NCBI GenBank assembly: GCA_027618655.1
Contig: JAQCEL010000012.1
Coordinates: 1 to 38,694, forward strand
Direction of reading: 5' to 3'
Length of the DNA stretch: 38,694 bases
Source of the DNA: Pseudomonadota bacterium
GTDB taxonomy: Bacteria > Pseudomonadota > Gammaproteobacteria > Ga0077536
Shown here in pieces: positions 1-8,388 of the stretch. The notes below the pieces were generated by a model that saw only the letters and a list, made by a program, of their open reading frames with translations, was not told the DNA's origin and did no database searches. The position numbers and the translations under genes were made by a program. Numbering within the stretch: the stretch's first letter is position 1; each line of letters starts with the position of its first letter.

Positions 1-517
1 GCCAGCTGTCAAATTCCAATATTGGGAGTACACCAAATAAAGCAGAATTGGGCTGATTTCCAAAGGTGAATATGTGGCGCAATCGTAATCCCGAATTCCA
101 TTGTCATCCTCCGCTGGTTGCAATATTTATTGTTTTGACGAGCGCTGACATTCGCATATTTAACCGCTTAGAGAAACCGACAAGATGAACGATCTGGCTC
201 GTGAGCTTGATGCGAAATTAGGATCTGTGTTCGCGCCTTGCGACGGTCGCGAAAAACGATAAGTAACCATTCAATTCGGGCTAGGGGATGCGTACTCGCA
301 CACAGTCGCGTCGCATTAGGAATCATTCTGGCGCGCAGTGCCCGGAACAATTGTTGCTCTGCATCAAGTTGGATGGCTATTGGCCGGGTAAGTACCATGT
401 TGTACGTCCATGTTGCGCAATGTTAACCTGCAGCAACGTTGGCGGATAAACTGCGGTGGTTAAAGCAGATTCGGCTGCTACTTAACTATCGCCAGCTAGT
501 GCGGTGAGGTGTGATCG
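1..517. other. Leading 517 bases with no supportable gene
   Basis: No reading frame here shows a recognisable domain. The longer frames are arginine- and serine-rich and lie on both strands over the same bases, which suggests chance. A 26-codon frame from an ATG at 185 has ordinary-looking residues but matches nothing I know. The last part probably holds the promoter of the AraC-type gene that follows. Confidence 0.5.
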
Positions 518-1489
518 GTGAATGGATTAACGACTCAGGAATTTGCAAGTCCTGTCCGACTTAGGAAGGGCTTGCAAGGATATCAATCGGCAATAAGAAG
601 TGCGTTCGCGCCAATGGATGTGGCGCCGCCTGCCCCCGGCAAGAGTTATGCGTGGTCCGTTAGCGGTAAAAAATGCGGCGTGTTGGATTTATCACACATC
701 TACGCAGTCGGCCCGATCCGAGCGGTTATCCCAACTGAGCAGAGCAGCGTCGGCAAAAAGGTCATACTTGGGTTCGTTGCAGAAGGGATGTTCGAATGCG
801 AACAAGCTGGGCGCCATGCGGTTTGTGGACCGCAAAGCCTTGTTCTACTAGACACTGCCCAACCGCTCACCGCCGAGCAGCATGGTCCCGTTGAATTGCT
901 GTCCGTCGTTCTACCGCGCAACTTCTTAGTCTCGCGAATTTCAGATCTCGAACGGGTGTGCGCTATCTCCGTGTCGTCGAAATCAGGGGCTCCGGCTGTA
1001 CTGCGCGATCTCATTAAAAGCAGTTGGTACGAAAGCCTTGCGATGGGTCGCGAGCAGGCGCTCGTGATGCCGCAACTATTCGCTAGTTTGATCTATTGCG
1101 TGTTTGTCGAAGCGGACCATCTACAGGTGGCGAGCGCGAATTCAGCAAAACTATCCTTGTTTCGCAACTTGATTCAGCACGTTATTGACGATGAATTGCG
1201 CAATGTCGAATTGGGTCCACGGCTTATTGCAGAGCGACTTAGCATCTCGAAAAGTTATCTTTTCGTTATAGCACGCAAACTCAATATCAGCATTCAGCAG
1301 CGGATTATTGACTGCCGGCTCGATTATTGTAGGGCCTCACTCCGCGATCCGGCGTGTGTGAATCAAACCATTACAGACATCGCATTCGCCTCAGGCTTTA
1401 AAGATGCAGCGCATTTCAGCCGTCGCTTCAGCCAGCGATTCAAAATGTCGCCGAAGGAATTCCGAGACCGCGCAAATGCGCTCGCATGA
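518..1489 (+). CDS. AraC-family transcriptional regulator
   Basis: A 323-residue DNA-binding regulator. The first ~200 residues look like the cupin-like sensing domain of the FeaR/AraC_binding_2 type. The last ~110 residues form the double helix-turn-helix of the AraC family. The second helix-turn-helix is clear around residues 280-315, with the family pattern 'TDIAFASGFKDAAHFSRRF' followed by 'FKMSPKEFR'. The GTG start is preceded by a GAGGT ribosome site about 8 bases upstream. The gene stands alone on the + strand, so the effector and target operon cannot be read from the sequence. A nearby catabolic or stress gene is a reasonable guess, since this subfamily often controls breakdown of aromatic or amine compounds. 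Family assignment is firm; role is unknown. Confidence 0.88.
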   Translation: MNGLTTQEFASPVRLRKGLQGYQSAIRSAFAPMDVAPPAPGKSYAWSVSGKKCGVLDLSHIYAVGPIRAVIPTEQSSVGKKVILGFVAEGMFECEQAGRHAVCGPQSLVLLDTAQPLTAEQHGPVELLSVVLPRNFLVSRISDLERVCAISVSSKSGAPAVLRDLIKSSWYESLAMGREQALVMPQLFASLIYCVFVEADHLQVASANSAKLSLFRNLIQHVIDDELRNVELGPRLIAERLSISKSYLFVIARKLNISIQQRIIDCRLDYCRASLRDPACVNQTITDIAFASGFKDAAHFSRRFSQRFKMSPKEFRDRANALA

Positions 1490-1668
1490 GCGTTGCGACG
1501 ATCAGGTTCGCGCATGACCTATTTCAGGACTTTAGACATTGCCGATAAGACGGATACGCTGATCGCGCGGCGCGACTAATTAACCGCACCCACCCTGGTT
1601 TGCGGCGGCAAGAAGAACCGAGTTCTTACATCGCTGGACCAGTGTGAGTGCGACTGATTTGAATCGCC

Positions 1669-1983
1669 CTACATATCGAATGCTTCAGCCACTTCCACTG
1701 AACCACCACTCGCTAGCACAGGGCACCCTTTAGCTTTCTCCAAGGCTTCGTTCAAACTCGCGGCCTCGATCAGGCTATAGCCGCTCGCGGGATTTGCCCC
1801 GCCGTCGCTCGCGACTGACCCGTTACTATTTACGGTTGATGAAGCACCGACTGGATTGCCGCCGTCGATGACCGCGCTGCCAAGCGAGCCGAACCATTTG
1901 CCCCATGCGTCCATTAATTTCGCGCCTTCTTCTTTTGAGGCCGGCGGGCGTCCGCCGTGGTAAACGTATAAATATTTAGCCAT
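1669..1983 (-). CDS. YCII-domain protein
   Basis: A 104-residue protein of the YCII/DGPF (dimeric alpha-beta barrel) family. It opens with 'MAKYLYVYHGG', typical of this family, and is followed by a Gly/Ser/Asn-rich middle and a C-terminal 'SLNEALEKAKGCPVLASGG' region. The start at 1983 is chosen over an ATG eight codons upstream because a GGAGG lies seven bases before it. Members are small cytoplasmic proteins of mostly unknown function. They often occur beside ECF sigma factors, but none is seen here. The gene is divergent from the PucR-type regulator at 2172, with a perfect inverted repeat between them, so a shared control region is possible. Confidence 0.8.
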   Translation of the reverse strand: MAKYLYVYHGGRPPASKEEGAKLMDAWGKWFGSLGSAVIDGGNPVGASSTVNSNGSVASDGGANPASGYSLIEAASLNEALEKAKGCPVLASGGSVEVAEAFDM

Positions 1984-2103
1984 TTCAATTCCTCCAGTAA
2001 ATTGCATTAGAAAACTTCAATTGAGCACCCCCGGGTCGCTCCGTCGGCCGAATTAGCTTAGGGCTGTTTTAGAGTGGTCGGAGCTAGTCGTTTGTAGGTT
2101 ATC

Positions 2104-2128
2104 GCCAATGATCAGGCTTATCATTGGC
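2104..2128. promoter_or_regulatory. Perfect 9-bp inverted repeat, candidate operator
   Basis: The arms GCCAATGAT and ATCATTGGC are perfect reverse complements around a 7-base centre. The repeat lies in the divergent intergenic region between the YCII gene and the PucR-type gene, ending 43 bases before the latter's ATG. No T-run follows, so it is more likely a protein-binding site than a terminator. The binding protein is unknown; autoregulation by the PucR-type protein is one option. Confidence 0.45.
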
Positions 2129-2171
2129 CAAAGCACTGTAATAATCTTTTCGACGATGTGGATACTGCACA

Positions 2172-3466
2172 ATGAAAACTAAACTAGACTATCCGGCCCA
2201 AACGCTCGAAGAGGCCCTAACGACGCTCTGTAAGAGTCCCTTGTTGCCGTTTGCGGTGAAGTTTCTAGAATCGCGAGCCGCCGAAATCAACCGCGAATTA
2301 CAGTCCGTGGTTCTCGCGGAAATCCCGGCTTTCTCACAGTCTCACAATCCCGACGTCCTGCCAGACCTTGCCCGTCATGGACCTGAACACACCAATGAGA
2401 TATTGCGCTTACTCTCTGTCGGCAAGCTCGCCGATTTCGAATTTGTGCGTGAGCACGTGCGCCGGCGTGCGGAACATCGATTTCCTCTAGAAGCCACACT
2501 GCACGCGTATCGGTGCGGTCACAAGATATTTCTGCGTTGGCTTCGTGACGCCATACTGGCAGTTGCACCTGACGGTGACGATCGAGAGCACTTGGTGGCA
2601 GCAGTCGCTGACTTTACGATCGAGTACACCTATGTCATTTCAACCGTAGCCGCGCAGGCCTACGTTGCGCAGACGCGCTTTCTGGCTGAGGTAGCCGGAG
2701 ATCGACGAACGGAATTACTCAACATTTTACTGGAGGGCTTCGATGAATCGGACGGCAGGGTGGCCAAAATACTGCGCAACGCAGGCTATCTTGAACGTCG
2801 TCAGTCGTACTGCGTTGCTTTGGGTCGAACAGTCGACGCGAGTGAGATGCTTAACCCCGCTCGCGCGCGAAGAGTTGCCGAATCGATTGGCGAGACGCTG
2901 CAAAACTCGAGCGCGCGACGGGTCATTGATTTGCGCGATAACCATGTTGTGATGATATTTTCTCACACACAGCGCGCATCTGGTTGGACTGCACCGAATG
3001 CGAAATTAGCGAATCAGCTGGCGGCGAAACTATTGCTAGTCGGCAATGCAGTACTCATTGGAGTGAGCGATGACGTTCCGTCAACGTCACAAATTCCGAA
3101 CGCGTATCGTCAAGCGCAAACTGCGTTGGATCTTGCCGACGTGACAAATCGCGTGATCCAATATTCATGTATTTCAGTGCGGCGTTTGATGGTGCATTTC
3201 GCCGGCGAAGAACTAAAGCGCGTTCTACCCGTCTGGAGTAAGGCGTTTTTTCTTTCGGATGACAAGCAAAATGGCGCACTGGTAAAACAATTCGTGCTTA
3301 TGCCGAGGCGAATATGAATGTATTGAAGGCGGCAGAGATTTTGGCTGTGCATCCGAATACGATATATGCGCGGTTCCAACGAATTATTGAGATCACGAAC
3401 TTAGATGCGCGTTCGTATTATCCCTTAACCGAACTCCTGATCGTTGCGGAATGTCGATCAGAGTAA
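2172..3466 (+). pseudogene. PucR/CdaR-type regulator, broken by one frameshift
   Basis: Read from the ATG at 2172, the frame gives 381 residues. It has an N-terminal RsbRD-like helical domain (about 20-165), then a GGDEF_2-like domain (about 190-330), and stops at 3317. The missing C-terminal helix-turn-helix is intact in another frame immediately after: from 3314 to a TAA at 3464-3466 it reads 'VLKAAEILAVHPNTIYARF', the PucR HTH_30 signature. Adding one A to the AAAA run at 3284-3287 joins both parts into a continuous ~431-residue protein ('ALVKTIRAYAEANMNV' at the junction), normal for this family. As written, the protein would lack its DNA-binding domain. Either a one-base deletion inactivated it, or the run was miscounted. 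It precedes the two-component system on the same strand. Confidence 0.85.
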
Positions 3467-3574
3467 GTCAGCGCAGACTGCGCGGCTATCGAATTGTTTT
3501 CGCGTGTTAGATTAGCGGCGTTGATAATTTTGCGGGCCGGATCAAAATTATGGCGTGTCGTGTGTTTGTCCTAA

Positions 3575-5278
3575 TTGCTTAATCGCGAATTAATTGCGCA
3601 ATTCTTGATGCTTGCCGCCGCCGCACTCCCGAATTCTTCTGAAATGGCTGGCCGCATTCGATCTTTCGATTGGGCAGGTACCGACATCGGCCCAGCTGAG
3701 AAATGGTCGCTCGGCTTTTGTAGCGCCCTCAATTTGTGCCTTGGTTCGCGGCTCTGCAGCGCGATTTACTGGGGACCAAGACAATTGGTTATATATAACG
3801 ACGCGTATAGCGCGCTACTCGGATCAAAACACCCGTGGGCGCTCGGCCGACCTGCTGCGCAAGTATGGTCCGAAGTTTTTGATGTCATTGGCTCACTGAT
3901 GGTTCATACGCGCGAGACCGGAGAATCGACCGGCGCTGACGATGCCGCAATATTTCTGAACCGCTCAGGCTATGTCGAAGAATTCTATTGTTCGTTCAGT
4001 TATTCGCCGCTAGTCAATGAGTTTGGGAACATCGAAGGTGTATTCACGATGTTTCCGGAAACCACAACGCGGGTGATCGGAGAACGTCGGTTACAGACGG
4101 TGCAACAATTGGGATCACGAACTCGTGGATCGCGCCGCCCACGAGAAGTTCTCGAAATCTCTGCCGAAGTATTCGCGCGTAACAACTACGACATTCCGTT
4201 TGCCGGTCTCTATCTTTGGGACGAGGGGTGTCGTAGTGCAAAACTATGCGCAAGTTCTGGTATCGACGCAGGTGCGGCACTGTGCCCATTGGAAATCGAC
4301 GCTGACGACCCAGGTGAACTGTCGAGTCTCGTTTGCGGTCGAGAAATGCGCGCGCTTACGATCCGGCAACACCTTGGAGCGGATATTACAATTCCATCAG
4401 GAGCGTGGCCGATCGCAGCACAGGAGTTGTTGTTTGTACCGTTCGAACCTTACGGCGAGGGCGCACCAAAAGCGTTCATGTTATGTGCTGTAAATCCGTA
4501 CAAACATCTCGACTCGCGCCATTTGTCCTTTTTCCGCATGATTGCCGATCAAGTGTCTGGCGCACTCGCGGAAGCGTTTAGTCGGGTACAGGAAGGTGCG
4601 CGTTTACATGCCTTGCGCGAGCGCGCGCGCACGGCTCAGCAAGACGAACGGGTTCGCATCGCCCGCGATTTGCACGATACCGTATTGCAAAGCATTCAAG
4701 GGATGCGACATCTGTTGGAAGCTGCCATTGAGCGTTCTAAAAGCGGGGATGCGACCGCGATTAACCTATTTGAACGGGCCTTAGATGCATCCGTTTTTGC
4801 CATTGACGAAGGCCGTGCGGTACTTTCCTTATTGCGTTCGACAGCGCCGACGGCAGAGGAATTGGCAACGTCTATCGCAACTCTCGGGAAGGAGTTGGTT
4901 GCCGGTACGGACATTAGTTTCGAGCTGCGGGTCAGCGGCCAACAGCGCGATATCGATTTTAATATTAGAGGCGACATCGATGGGATTTGTCGCGAAGCGT
5001 TAACCAATGTGGTACGGCACTCGCGCGGTTCTACGATCATTGTTGAACTTAAATTTGAAAATGATTTCGCGTTAGTAATCAGGGACGACGGGCGCGGCAT
5101 TGCGGCTGACGTTGCCGATCACGGACGTATTGGACATTACGGCATCCCGGGCATGCGCGAACGTGCCGAGAAAATCGGCGGTGCGTTATTCATTTCGGCG
5201 GCGCCCGGCCGTGGCACAGAAGTTAAACTAACTATCGGTGGGACGGTCGCATATTTGCGCAACGGCCGATCAGCGTGA
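3575..5278 (+). CDS. NarL-type sensor histidine kinase
   Basis: A soluble 567-residue kinase with no membrane segment. Residues ~22-170 are a PAS-like sensor typical of this subfamily ('SEMAGRIRSFDW', 'IYWGPRQLVIYNDAY', 'ALGRPAAQVW'). Residues ~180-335 are GAF-like. A HisKA_3 dimerisation domain follows with phospho-accepting H367 in 'RIARDLHDTVLQSIQGM'. A HATPase domain has the N box near 484 ('REALTNVVRHS') and the G boxes 'DDGRGI' and 'GIPGMRERA'. The start is uncertain: TTG at 3575, or ATG at 3608 or 3644; none has a strong ribosome site. It overlaps the response regulator by four bases (GTGA), so the pair is co-translated. Lying directly before the catabolic operon, it is a candidate for its control. 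The signal is unknown. Confidence 0.88.
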   Translation: MLNRELIAQFLMLAAAALPNSSEMAGRIRSFDWAGTDIGPAEKWSLGFCSALNLCLGSRLCSAIYWGPRQLVIYNDAYSALLGSKHPWALGRPAAQVWSEVFDVIGSLMVHTRETGESTGADDAAIFLNRSGYVEEFYCSFSYSPLVNEFGNIEGVFTMFPETTTRVIGERRLQTVQQLGSRTRGSRRPREVLEISAEVFARNNYDIPFAGLYLWDEGCRSAKLCASSGIDAGAALCPLEIDADDPGELSSLVCGREMRALTIRQHLGADITIPSGAWPIAAQELLFVPFEPYGEGAPKAFMLCAVNPYKHLDSRHLSFFRMIADQVSGALAEAFSRVQEGARLHALRERARTAQQDERVRIARDLHDTVLQSIQGMRHLLEAAIERSKSGDATAINLFERALDASVFAIDEGRAVLSLLRSTAPTAEELATSIATLGKELVAGTDISFELRVSGQQRDIDFNIRGDIDGICREALTNVVRHSRGSTIIVELKFENDFALVIRDDGRGIAADVADHGRIGHYGIPGMRERAEKIGGALFISAAPGRGTEVKLTIGGTVAYLRNGRSA

Positions 5279-5913
5279 GAGGTGAAGTTTCCAAGCGGCG
5301 GATCCGTGTGATGTGCGTCGACGATCATCCGATATTTCGACAGGGCTTGGCGGCGGTTCTAGCAAGCGACCCAAGCTTAGAGTTGGTCGCGGAAGCGGAA
5401 ACTGGCGAACTCGGCGTTGCACGTTTTCGCGAATTCCTACCCGACGTCACCTTGATGGATCTACGCTTGCCTGGTTTGAGTGGCATCGAAACGATTGTCG
5501 CGATACGACAAATGGACGCAAATGCGCGGGTCGTTGTTTTAACGACAGAAACGGGCGATGCGCTCATCGAGCGTGCGCTTGCCGCGGGGGCTCGCGGCTA
5601 CGCACTTAAAGGAATGGCATGGGTCGATTTACTAGCGATTATTCACGCGGTCCACGCCGGGAGAATTGCCATTCCAGGTCTCGTGGCAACACAAATTACC
5701 GAGCATCTCGGTGACAAATCGCTCAGTACAAGAGAGATTGAGGTTCTGCGCTTAATAGCGAACGGGCATCGTAATAAATCTGTCGCGAAGGAACTGTCGA
5801 TCAGTGAAGACACCGTAAAGATGCACGTCAAAAATACCATGGCGAAATTAAATGCTAATGACCGCACGCATGCTGTGACGATAGCGATCCAGCGCGGCTT
5901 TATCTCGGTGTGA
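5275..5913 (+). CDS. NarL/FixJ-family response regulator
   Basis: A 212-residue regulator. The receiver domain covers ~10-125 with acidic pair D16/D17, phospho-acceptor D62 ('LMDLRLPG'), T90/T91 and K112. The LuxR-type helix-turn-helix covers ~147-212 ('LSTREIEVLRLIANGH', 'SISEDTVKMHVKNTMAKL'). The GTG start overlaps the kinase stop codon, so partner identity is clear. The next gene on the same strand, a Rieske oxygenase, begins 176 bases downstream behind its own candidate promoter region. This regulator is therefore the most economical candidate activator of that operon. The regulatory link is inferred from position only. Confidence 0.92.
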   Translation: MRGEVSKRRIRVMCVDDHPIFRQGLAAVLASDPSLELVAEAETGELGVARFREFLPDVTLMDLRLPGLSGIETIVAIRQMDANARVVVLTTETGDALIERALAAGARGYALKGMAWVDLLAIIHAVHAGRIAIPGLVATQITEHLGDKSLSTREIEVLRLIANGHRNKSVAKELSISEDTVKMHVKNTMAKLNANDRTHAVTIAIQRGFISV

Positions 5914-6055
5914 GGTGGCTCGCGCAACGGCAGGCCGAATAGCACGAGCCTCCCCAAAAGAGTAATAGGAATATGTCTTTTGATCGGTAACTATAGGGCG
6001 CAATTAACGCTCCCGGTTTGGGATCTGTGATCTTGGGATGGTAGCTCGATGTCCC

Positions 6056-6082
6056 ACATTTAAATGTAGTAACGGCTAGGAG
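6056..6082 (+). promoter_or_regulatory. Palindrome and ribosome site before the Rieske operon
   Basis: A perfect 12-bp palindrome, ACATTTAAATGT (6056-6067), lies 22 bases before the oxygenase ATG. It is followed by the ribosome site TAGGAG at 6077-6082, seven bases before the start. The palindrome sits in the leader or promoter zone of the six-gene operon. It could be an operator for the neighbouring LuxR-type response regulator or for another factor. No confident -35/-10 pair was assigned. Confidence 0.4.
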
Positions 6083-6089
6083 ATGTTCC

Positions 6090-7253
6090 ATGGCGGCGAA
6101 CCCCACAGGTAAAGCAAATATCAGCTACGACCCTGCAACGTTTGGTTACAGCGTCGTAAACGATGCGCCGGAAGTCAGCGAAAATCACCGCAAAGGTGAG
6201 GTGTATTTTTCAGAAGAAATCTTATCGCGAGAGATCGAAGAAATCTTCATGAAGGAGTGGTTGATCGTTGGCCGCGCAGAGGAGTGCGAGAAACCGGGAG
6301 ACTACTTCACGCATCGCATCGGCAACGAACCCATTGTGGTCGTTAAAGAGAAAAACGGACATATCCAGGCCTTCGCAAATGTGTGCCGCCATCGTGGGGT
6401 ACAGGTCGCCTGGAATGCAGGCAACACGAAATATTTTTCGTGCCCGTATCATGGTTGGGTGTACGACACGAGCGGACGGCTGGTCGATGCAAAATATCTG
6501 GATAAATCGAAAACGTTTAAGAAAGAGAACTGTCGCTTACCCGTATTACAAACCGAGCAATGGGAAGGGTTTATCTTTATCAATTTTGATCCAGACGCGC
6601 GGCCGTTAATGGAAAGTCTGGAAAAGTGGGACTTCCCGCGCATTTATGAACCCTACCAGATGGGACGCCTGCGCCTCGCAAATAAGTTCGAAATGAACAT
6701 TGCTTGTAATTGGAAATTTCTAAATGAAAATTTAACCGACATCTATCACATCGCCGTGTTGCACGGCGATACGTTTGGTCCGTACCAACCGCTTCATGGT
6801 TATCGCTATGAGGTATTCGACGGCGGCTATCACGGACGGTTTATCGGCGGCACTTTAGCCCCTGAAGGAAAATCCTTGTTCGGACCCATCCCGTGGCTGC
6901 CGGAGTCGTTGCACAGCGGCGGATTTTCCAGTCACTTACCGCCTAATAACGCCTGGTTTCCGCGTTTTGATTACGTTTCTGTAAATACGAATTGGCCGCT
7001 GGGAGCGGATAAAAGCTTATCGATTACCTATCAGTTATTTCCCGAAGAACATTTTTCACAACCTGATTTCGCTGAGAAAGCACAGCAATACGCCGACTTT
7101 TATAAAGCCTTCATGGAAGAGGACACAGAAATGATCGATGCGCTGCAACGGGGTATGAAGTCGCGCTTCTATGAGCCTGGGCCCGTGTCGCCGTTTGAAG
7201 CAGGGGTGATGGGCACAATCAAACACAGTGTCGATGACCTCGGCCATAAATAG
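6090..7253 (+). CDS. Rieske non-heme iron oxygenase, alpha subunit
   Basis: A 387-residue ring-hydroxylating (or demethylating/decarboxylating) oxygenase alpha subunit. The Rieske [2Fe-2S] ligands are C99-x-H101 and C118-x2-H121 ('CRHRG' and 'CPYHGW'). The catalytic domain has the mononuclear iron motif 'NENLTDIYHIAVLH' with bridging D217 and ligands H220 and H225. The third, acidic ligand probably lies in 'FMEEDTEMIDA' near residue 345. Length is normal for an alpha-only enzyme; no beta subunit gene is present, so an alpha3 trimer is expected. It heads a tight operon with a Rieske ferredoxin and lower maleamate-pathway genes. The substrate is therefore likely a pyridine-type compound being converted to a 2,5-dihydroxypyridine; this substrate is inferred, not shown. 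No reductase gene is in the window. Confidence 0.92.
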   Translation: MAANPTGKANISYDPATFGYSVVNDAPEVSENHRKGEVYFSEEILSREIEEIFMKEWLIVGRAEECEKPGDYFTHRIGNEPIVVVKEKNGHIQAFANVCRHRGVQVAWNAGNTKYFSCPYHGWVYDTSGRLVDAKYLDKSKTFKKENCRLPVLQTEQWEGFIFINFDPDARPLMESLEKWDFPRIYEPYQMGRLRLANKFEMNIACNWKFLNENLTDIYHIAVLHGDTFGPYQPLHGYRYEVFDGGYHGRFIGGTLAPEGKSLFGPIPWLPESLHSGGFSSHLPPNNAWFPRFDYVSVNTNWPLGADKSLSITYQLFPEEHFSQPDFAEKAQQYADFYKAFMEEDTEMIDALQRGMKSRFYEPGPVSPFEAGVMGTIKHSVDDLGHK

Positions 7254-7290
7254 CAGTCGACAGTGACGTTTACCAAGCCGGAGGATTGAG

Positions 7291-8337
7291 ATGACGAGCA
7301 CTAACCAACTACCGCCCGATCTCGCGCAGGCTGCGTTGATCCTCGTGCGTGACATGATGTGCATCGTGGACGGAGAACATGTCCTAGTGACCTGTGACAC
7401 GAATACCGATAAATCGGCAGTTGAGGCGATCGTCAATGCGGCGTATGCCCTCGGCGCAAAAGTAGCGAGCATGAGTTTGGCACCTGCCTTGCCATTTCAG
7501 GGCGGATTGGCGAACCCGTTCGTCCCGGATCCGGTTAGCGCGGCCGCGCAAAATTGTGACGCGTGGATCGATCTGTGTATGCCCTATATGGCTGGTGCGG
7601 CGGTCTACGATTCGGCAATGAAAAATGGGCGCACGCGTTATTTTCTGGGCGCCGATATCGGCGCTGCAGGCATCGTCAGAATATTTAGCAAGGCGGATCT
7701 CGATCAAGTGTTCGCCGTGTCAGATCTGTTTAACGCGTTATTGGCAGAATCAGCCGGCAAACTGTGTCGCATCACGACACCGCTAGGCACGGATGTCCGA
7801 TTTAAGCTCGCTGCGCCTGAAGGGCTCGCCATCGAACGGGCAACGAAACCCGGTGGCTACTTTGTGCCAGGTACCGTGATGGTGATCCCGGAACTCGATT
7901 CGGTCAAAGGAACGGTCATTTGCGACTCGACATTCCACGAATACTACACCCCGCTGAGAGAACCGTATCGCTTCGAGGTCGATGGCAAAATTCAATCAGT
8001 CAGCGGTGGTGGTACGGAGTTGAAGGTCATTGAGCGGGCGCTAAAACGCGCTGGCAACGGTGAATACGGAAATATTGTGCACTTCACGTGTGGCTACCAT
8101 CCGTCTGCAAGAGTCACTGGAAAATCGTTTATCGAAGACCAACGCGCTATCGGCTGCAATGCGGTGGGTTTAGGATTACCGCAGTGGGTTGACGGCGGCG
8201 GCGAAAATCACCCTGATTGCGTGATGCAAGAGCAATCGTTTTGGATCGACGACGATCAGATCATAGACGCAGGTGCCATCGTCGCGCCGGCGGATTTGGC
8301 CGCGGCAGCAAGCCAATTGCAGCCAATCTACGGTTGA
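7291..8337 (+). CDS. NicX-like (M29-fold) ring-cleaving dioxygenase
   Basis: A 348-residue member of the aminopeptidase-T-like (M29) fold family, the same fold and length as 2,5-dihydroxypyridine 5,6-dioxygenase NicX. Its likely metal ligands match NicX in layout: H264 ('IVHFTCG') and the H307-x-D309 pair ('ENHPD'), compared with H265, H318 and D320 recalled for P. putida NicX. NicX uses Fe(II) and O2 to open 2,5-dihydroxypyridine to N-formylmaleamate. Overall similarity beyond these motifs looks moderate, so a related dihydroxy-N-heterocycle may be the true substrate. It follows the oxygenase by 37 bases behind a GGAG ribosome site and shares the operon with NicE. An ordinary metallo-aminopeptidase is the alternative, but the operon argues against it. 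Confidence 0.75.
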   Translation: MTSTNQLPPDLAQAALILVRDMMCIVDGEHVLVTCDTNTDKSAVEAIVNAAYALGAKVASMSLAPALPFQGGLANPFVPDPVSAAAQNCDAWIDLCMPYMAGAAVYDSAMKNGRTRYFLGADIGAAGIVRIFSKADLDQVFAVSDLFNALLAESAGKLCRITTPLGTDVRFKLAAPEGLAIERATKPGGYFVPGTVMVIPELDSVKGTVICDSTFHEYYTPLREPYRFEVDGKIQSVSGGGTELKVIERALKRAGNGEYGNIVHFTCGYHPSARVTGKSFIEDQRAIGCNAVGLGLPQWVDGGGENHPDCVMQEQSFWIDDDQIIDAGAIVAPADLAAAASQLQPIYG

Positions 8338-8388
8338 ACCCAAATGGTCAATTTGCGGTGACTTGTTCGAAGTTCGGAGGAACCGAGT

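Noticed and set aside
185..262. A small gene from ATG 185
   Set aside because: About 26 codons, no ribosome site and no known match; not enough to call a gene.
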